A stretch of DNA of 64,000 bases from Bog-473 sp963834405 (lineage in GTDB: Bacteria > Actinomycetota > Acidimicrobiia > Acidimicrobiales > RAAP-2): contig CAWIBX010000006.1 of the NCBI GenBank assembly GCA_963834405.1, positions 1-64,000 on the forward strand, in the 5' to 3' direction. The notes under the pieces were generated by a model. It did no database searches. It was given only the letters and a program-made list of their open reading frames with translations, and had not been told where the DNA came from. The translations under genes were made by a program, and so were the position numbers. Within the stretch, counting starts at the first letter, position 1; the number at the start of each line of letters is the position of its first letter. This document shows, one piece after another, positions 60,612-64,000 of the stretch.

Positions 60612-61394
60612 TTATGAAGATCGTGAGCCAATCGCGATGCTCAGTCGTGCTCCACCGTCGAGTCGAATTACCTCTCCGTTGAGATACGGATTCCGAACGA
60701 TCGCCTCAACAAGGCGGGCGTACTCGTCTGGGTGACCGAGTCGTCGTGGGAACAAGATGTCCTCCCTGAGCAGCTTCTGGACAAAGCTTGACGACGTCAG
60801 TGGCGTGAGGAACGAACCAGGCGCGATGGCACACACCCGCACGCCAATTGGGGCGAGATCGCGGGCCATAGGAAGGGTCATCGACACGATGGCGCCCTTC
60901 GCCGCGGCGTAGGGAACCATCGTCTCCTGACCATCGAAGGCGCTGATTGAGGCGGTTTGGACGATGACCCCCCGCTGGCCGTCTTCGTCCGGGACGTTCG
61001 AAGCAAACGCAGCCGCCGTGAGCCGGGCCAGATTGAACGGTCCCATGACGTGCACGTCGAGGTTTGCCGTCAGGACATCTCTAGATATGGCCGTCCCGTC
61101 GCTGTCGACGAGCCGTGGGCTTCTGATCAGGACACCGGTCGCGCTGACGGCGACCGAGAAGACCCCGAGCGACCGTGCCTCGGCGATGGCCATCGACACC
61201 ACGTCGTCGTCGTTACTGGTGCCGAGAATCGTTTTCACCGAGTCTCCGATCTCTGCCCGGAGGGCCTCGGAGCGATCCAAATCGGGATCGATGACGACGA
61301 CACCGACGCCGAGGCCGACGAGCCGGCGAACGGTGACACTGCCCAACTCGCCCGCGCCACCGGCGACGACAGCCGATCGACCTTCGAGATTCAT
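60612..61394 (-). CDS. Short-chain dehydrogenase/reductase
   Basis: The 260-residue protein has GGAGELGSVTVRRLVGLGVG in the cofactor site, where the usual TGxxxGxG is altered to AGGAGELG, as in type-10 hydroxyacyl-CoA-like SDRs. It also has a catalytic YAAAKGAIVSMTLPMARDLA and ends RLDGGARLSIAIGSRSS. It probably oxidises a hydroxyl in the same pathway. The ATG at 61394 is used because residues further upstream do not look like the fold. It lies 42 bases from the mycofactocin-coupled SDR. Confidence 0.85.
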   Translation of the reverse strand: MNLEGRSAVVAGGAGELGSVTVRRLVGLGVGVVVIDPDLDRSEALRAEIGDSVKTILGTSNDDDVVSMAIAEARSLGVFSVAVSATGVLIRSPRLVDSDGTAISRDVLTANLDVHVMGPFNLARLTAAAFASNVPDEDGQRGVIVQTASISAFDGQETMVPYAAAKGAIVSMTLPMARDLAPIGVRVCAIAPGSFLTPLTSSSFVQKLLREDILFPRRLGHPDEYARLVEAIVRNPYLNGEVIRLDGGARLSIAIGSRSS

Positions 61395-61425
61395 TCCGTT
61401 CCTGGGGATCCCATTGGCGCGGCGC

Positions 61426-62706
61426 TCAACTCCAGCTCCCTGCACCAGTACGGAAGGCCGTCACACTGGCCTCCTCGGGGACCCGCTCGATCGGCGTCGT
61501 CAGCTCATCGATGGTCGGTGCCCCGATGTCAGTGGCTATTTGCTGCAGCGCAGTGCGATCGAGGTTGTATAGGTCGATGGCGTTCTCCCCGACCATGTTG
61601 CGGATGCCTAGAGCTGGCGAGGTGCTGAACGTATGCCGCAGGGCTAGACGCGTCACCGAGGGCAGCTTGTGCCCTTCGCTGTAGACGAAGGTGCCTTCAA
61701 GGTGGGGGTAGTCCGATCCCCACAGCACTTGGGAACCGAGTCCGTGCTTCGTCGCTTGCTGCACCTCGTAGGGGGACGCAAAGCTCGCCCCCAAGAAGAC
61801 GTTGCGGGCCATGTACTCGCTCGGGCGAAGCGGGACCTGCTCGAGAAGCGCCTTGTTCAGCGGCTCTTCGCCTTTGAACTCGTAGAACGCCCGGATGGCG
61901 TCGAGTTCGGCAGCCATTGCCGGCACCCAGTTACCGGGTGTCTCCGTGATGACAAGCTTCAGGTCCGGATGCCGTTCGAACACGCCGCCGAAGATCATCC
62001 ATGGCACTGCCCGTTGCGAAAGGGTGGCGGATTCGAGCTGGATGAGGGCAATCGACTCGAGACCCGAGTAGCGGGCGCTCGTCCTCCCGCCGACATGAGT
62101 GACGAGTGGCATCTTCAGCTCTTCGCAGGCGGACCAGAAGGGTTCCCAGCGGCGGCGGTTGTATTCGGGCAATTCGCCGTCTCGCATAGCCGGAAAATTG
62201 ACTCCGCGCAGACCGTGCTCGTGAGCCCAGCGGACCTCGCGTAGAGCGCGATCAATGTCCCACATGGGCACGTAGGCCAGCCCGACGTGGCGCTGGGGCG
62301 CTTCTGAGACGAAATCGACCAGCCAACGGTTGTAGATCTGCTGTCCAACTGCCACCAGTTCTGGATCGGGCTTAGGAGCGGGCTCCCCGAACGACTGGGG
62401 CACGAAAGGGATGGGCTCCATGTTGGTGCTGCCGTGGAAGATCACCCCGGCAGCAACCCCGTCGTGGTCGTAATCGGTCAGACGTGCCTCGGACTCGTAG
62501 TGGCCCGGCGTCTGGAAGTTGGGATGGTCGAGGTATCCGCTGCCGTCCAACATGGCACTGAAGGCCGCGCGCTCCGTCGCCGTGCTCTGCGCGAAGCGAT
62601 CGAACTCGTCGAGGTACTTCGAGGAGCAGTACGGGCGCAGGTCCAGGACGAGCCGCGGACCGACGTGCGTATCGTTCGAAACGATGACGACCGGTTCCGA
62701 GGTCAT
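61426..62706 (-). CDS. Amidohydrolase-2 family TIM-barrel metal-dependent hydrolase
   Basis: The 426-residue protein starts SEPVVIVSNDTHVGPRLVLD, an unusual NDTHVG in place of the common DxHxH. It contains AYVPMWDIDRALREVRWAHE, LVTHVGGRTSARYSG, LVITETPGNWVPAMAAELDA and the C-terminal metal ligand in LWGSDYPHLEGTF. Members act on carboxylate or lactone intermediates of aromatic and steroid degradation as decarboxylases or hydrolases. Its ATG overlaps the P450 stop by ATGA, so the two are coupled. Confidence 0.87.
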   Translation of the reverse strand: MTSEPVVIVSNDTHVGPRLVLDLRPYCSSKYLDEFDRFAQSTATERAAFSAMLDGSGYLDHPNFQTPGHYESEARLTDYDHDGVAAGVIFHGSTNMEPIPFVPQSFGEPAPKPDPELVAVGQQIYNRWLVDFVSEAPQRHVGLAYVPMWDIDRALREVRWAHEHGLRGVNFPAMRDGELPEYNRRRWEPFWSACEELKMPLVTHVGGRTSARYSGLESIALIQLESATLSQRAVPWMIFGGVFERHPDLKLVITETPGNWVPAMAAELDAIRAFYEFKGEEPLNKALLEQVPLRPSEYMARNVFLGASFASPYEVQQATKHGLGSQVLWGSDYPHLEGTFVYSEGHKLPSVTRLALRHTFSTSPALGIRNMVGENAIDLYNLDRTALQQIATDIGAPTIDELTTPIERVPEEASVTAFRTGAGSWS

Positions 62707-63899
62707 CGGACGATGATGGGCATCTTTTCCCACCCGCGAACGGTCGATGTCGATGCCAGCTTGATGACGCTGTAGTCGACGTCCCACTCGGGCCACCGGT
62801 TCAGCAATTCATCGAGCGCCACTCGTCCTTCGAGCCGGGCGAGATGGGCACCGAGACAGAAATGCAAGCCGTAGCCGAAGGTCATGTGCTGCCCGTCGTT
62901 CCGTTTGACGTCATAGGTAGCCGGATTCGCAAATCGACGCGGGTCGCGATTGGCGGATGCCATGAGCAAGAGCACTGCGCTCCCCACCGGCAACGTCGTG
63001 CCGTAGTACTCGGTGTCTTTGGTGACGTAGCGGGCCGAGGCGTGGCCAGTGGGCTCGAATCGCAGCGTTTCCTCGATCACATTCGGAATGAGCGAGCGAT
63101 CAGCGACGGCTAGTCGGCGTTGGTCGGGATGCTCTGCCAGCACCTTGGCCAGCCACCCGATCAGCCGTCCCGTCGTCTCGTTGCCGGCGCCAGCCAACAC
63201 AGACGTGTAGGTCAACACCTCTTGGCGAGTCAGGGTGCGTGTCTCCCCCGACTCGTCCTCGAATTCAGCGTTCAGCAGCATCGTCATAAGGTCGTCGGAG
63301 GGGTGATGGGAGCGCCATTCGACGTAGTCGGCGAACATCTCGCCGGTCACGACCTCGGACTGTTCGATGCGCATCGGCTGTCCCGGCCTGGTGCGCAGGT
63401 CTCGGTCAGTCTTGTTCCGAACGGCAATCTGGTCGTCTTCCGGAATGCCGAGCAGCATGCCGATGACACGCATGGGCAGCATCGAAGCAAGTTCGGTGAT
63501 GACGTCGAAGCCTTCGCAACCCACCAGCGGGTCGAGGCAGCGGACGCAGTAGGCTCGCACCTGATCCTCGAGCAACGCCATCCTCTTGGGAGTGAAGACA
63601 CACGACAAGAGCCCGCGATGGCTCGTGTGCACGGGCGGGTCTTCCCACATGACGACGCCCGGGGGGATTTCGATGCCCGCCCGCAGGACGTCGAGGAGGT
63701 CGCCCCGACTGCTGGAGAACACCTCCCAGTTGACCAGTGCCTTCTGGACGTCCTCGTGACGAGCCAATGCCCAGAAGTCGTAGCGCTCGTTGTAGTACAG
63801 CGGCGACTCCTCACGGAGACGCTCATAGGTCGGATAGGGATCAGCATTGATATCGACGTCGTAGGGGTCGAAGTAGACGCTGGTGTCGCTGACGACCAT
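62703..63899 (-). CDS. Cytochrome P450 monooxygenase (second)
   Basis: The 398-residue enzyme has the oxygen-binding motif AGAGNETTGRLIG, the EETLRFEPTGHASARYV region with ExxR, and the heme loop FGYGLHFCLGAHLARLEG with the axial C348. It is the first gene of the operon and has an AGGGGAG site before the ATG. A perfect 20-base palindrome lies 21 bases upstream. No ferredoxin is adjacent; the one at 35277 or one elsewhere must serve it. It resembles CYP families that oxidise terpenoids and steroids. Confidence 0.93.
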   Translation of the reverse strand: MVVSDTSVYFDPYDVDINADPYPTYERLREESPLYYNERYDFWALARHEDVQKALVNWEVFSSSRGDLLDVLRAGIEIPPGVVMWEDPPVHTSHRGLLSCVFTPKRMALLEDQVRAYCVRCLDPLVGCEGFDVITELASMLPMRVIGMLLGIPEDDQIAVRNKTDRDLRTRPGQPMRIEQSEVVTGEMFADYVEWRSHHPSDDLMTMLLNAEFEDESGETRTLTRQEVLTYTSVLAGAGNETTGRLIGWLAKVLAEHPDQRRLAVADRSLIPNVIEETLRFEPTGHASARYVTKDTEYYGTTLPVGSAVLLLMASANRDPRRFANPATYDVKRNDGQHMTFGYGLHFCLGAHLARLEGRVALDELLNRWPEWDVDYSVIKLASTSTVRGWEKMPIIVR

Positions 63900-63919
63900 T
63901 GGCCGCTCCCCTTTTTTGA

Positions 63920-63939
63920 GTTAGAACATCTGTTCTAAC
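63920..63939 (-). promoter_or_regulatory. Perfect 20-bp palindrome, operator of the P450 operon
   Basis: GTTAGAACA and TGTTCTAAC form perfect 9-base arms around TC, centred about 30 bases upstream of the P450 start. This is the typical layout of a TetR or IclR-type operator that overlaps a promoter. No regulator gene is adjacent within the window; it may lie just to the right. Confidence 0.7.
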
Positions 63940-64000
63940 TTAGGATGGATCGCATGTCAACAATGCCGCTCTATTAGGACATTTTTGGGAACGACCGTCT

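Overview
The window is high-GC DNA with actinobacterial character. Three things point that way: a mycofactocin-coupled short-chain dehydrogenase, many catabolic P450 and Rieske oxygenases, and frequent GTG/TTG starts with ATGA overlaps. An Acidimicrobiia-like or mycolate-type actinomycete is a reasonable guess, but the sequence alone does not settle it. No rRNA, complete tRNA or core housekeeping operon is visible. Instead there are small catabolic and regulatory gene clusters separated by mobile elements and remnants, so this looks like an accessory island.

The most striking structure is a directly repeated, att-like module. Five copies have the core plus a right arm (cores at about 3582, 18237, 28326, 32178 and 57610), and one further module is split into a left half (42035) and a right half (50326). 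Each core, read on the minus strand, is a T-arm plus acceptor 3' end like that of a tRNA or tmRNA. About 149-150 bp to its right lie tandem 8-mers (AAGGTCAC or AAAGACAC, 10-bp period) that resemble integrase arm sites. Beyond these is an intact or decayed excisionase-like HTH gene. The modules cut the window into cargo blocks of roughly 4-15 kb, and no tyrosine integrase is present here.

Layout: 0.6-3.2 kb holds a HAD hydrolase, an ABM-fold protein and a HigBA-type toxin-antitoxin locus with a frameshifted toxin. Module A follows. Block 1 (4.3-17.8 kb) holds an ECF sigma factor with a membrane partner, an HxlR regulator with a tautomerase, an IS21 element whose istB is split by a large-serine-recombinase element, a YtrA-like ABC exporter operon, and a RES-Xre toxin-antitoxin pair. 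Module B follows. Block 2 (18.8-28.1 kb) holds a sulfatase, a Rieske oxygenase and an N-acyl amidohydrolase operon with a divergent TetR, then a secreted protein gene with an internal amber codon and an IS630. Module C has an intact HTH gene. Block 3 is a single FtsX-type permease. Module D follows.

Block 4 (32.6-41.7 kb) is a degraded and intact catabolic cluster: enoyl-CoA hydratase and racemase remnants, a DapB-like reductase, a 2Fe-2S ferredoxin, TetR, P450, Rieske oxygenase, a double CoA-transferase and a truncated aldehyde dehydrogenase. A repeated operator-like motif links the intergenic regions of this block. Between half-modules E and F (42.0-50.3 kb) lie an IS1380, another DDE transposase, a decayed group II intron, a 551-residue protein of unknown function and a mycothiol-type DinB protein. 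Block 6 (50.7-57.3 kb) holds HxlR, a broken DHA2 transporter, SDR, TetR, membrane proteins and an IS3. After module G, the right end (58.3-63.9 kb) is an intact minus-strand catabolic operon of P450, amidohydrolase, two SDRs and an aldehyde dehydrogenase behind a perfect 20-bp operator-like palindrome.

Many genes carry a single lesion (frameshift or nonsense), consistent with recent decay in a mobile region, although assembly error cannot be excluded for the homopolymer indels.
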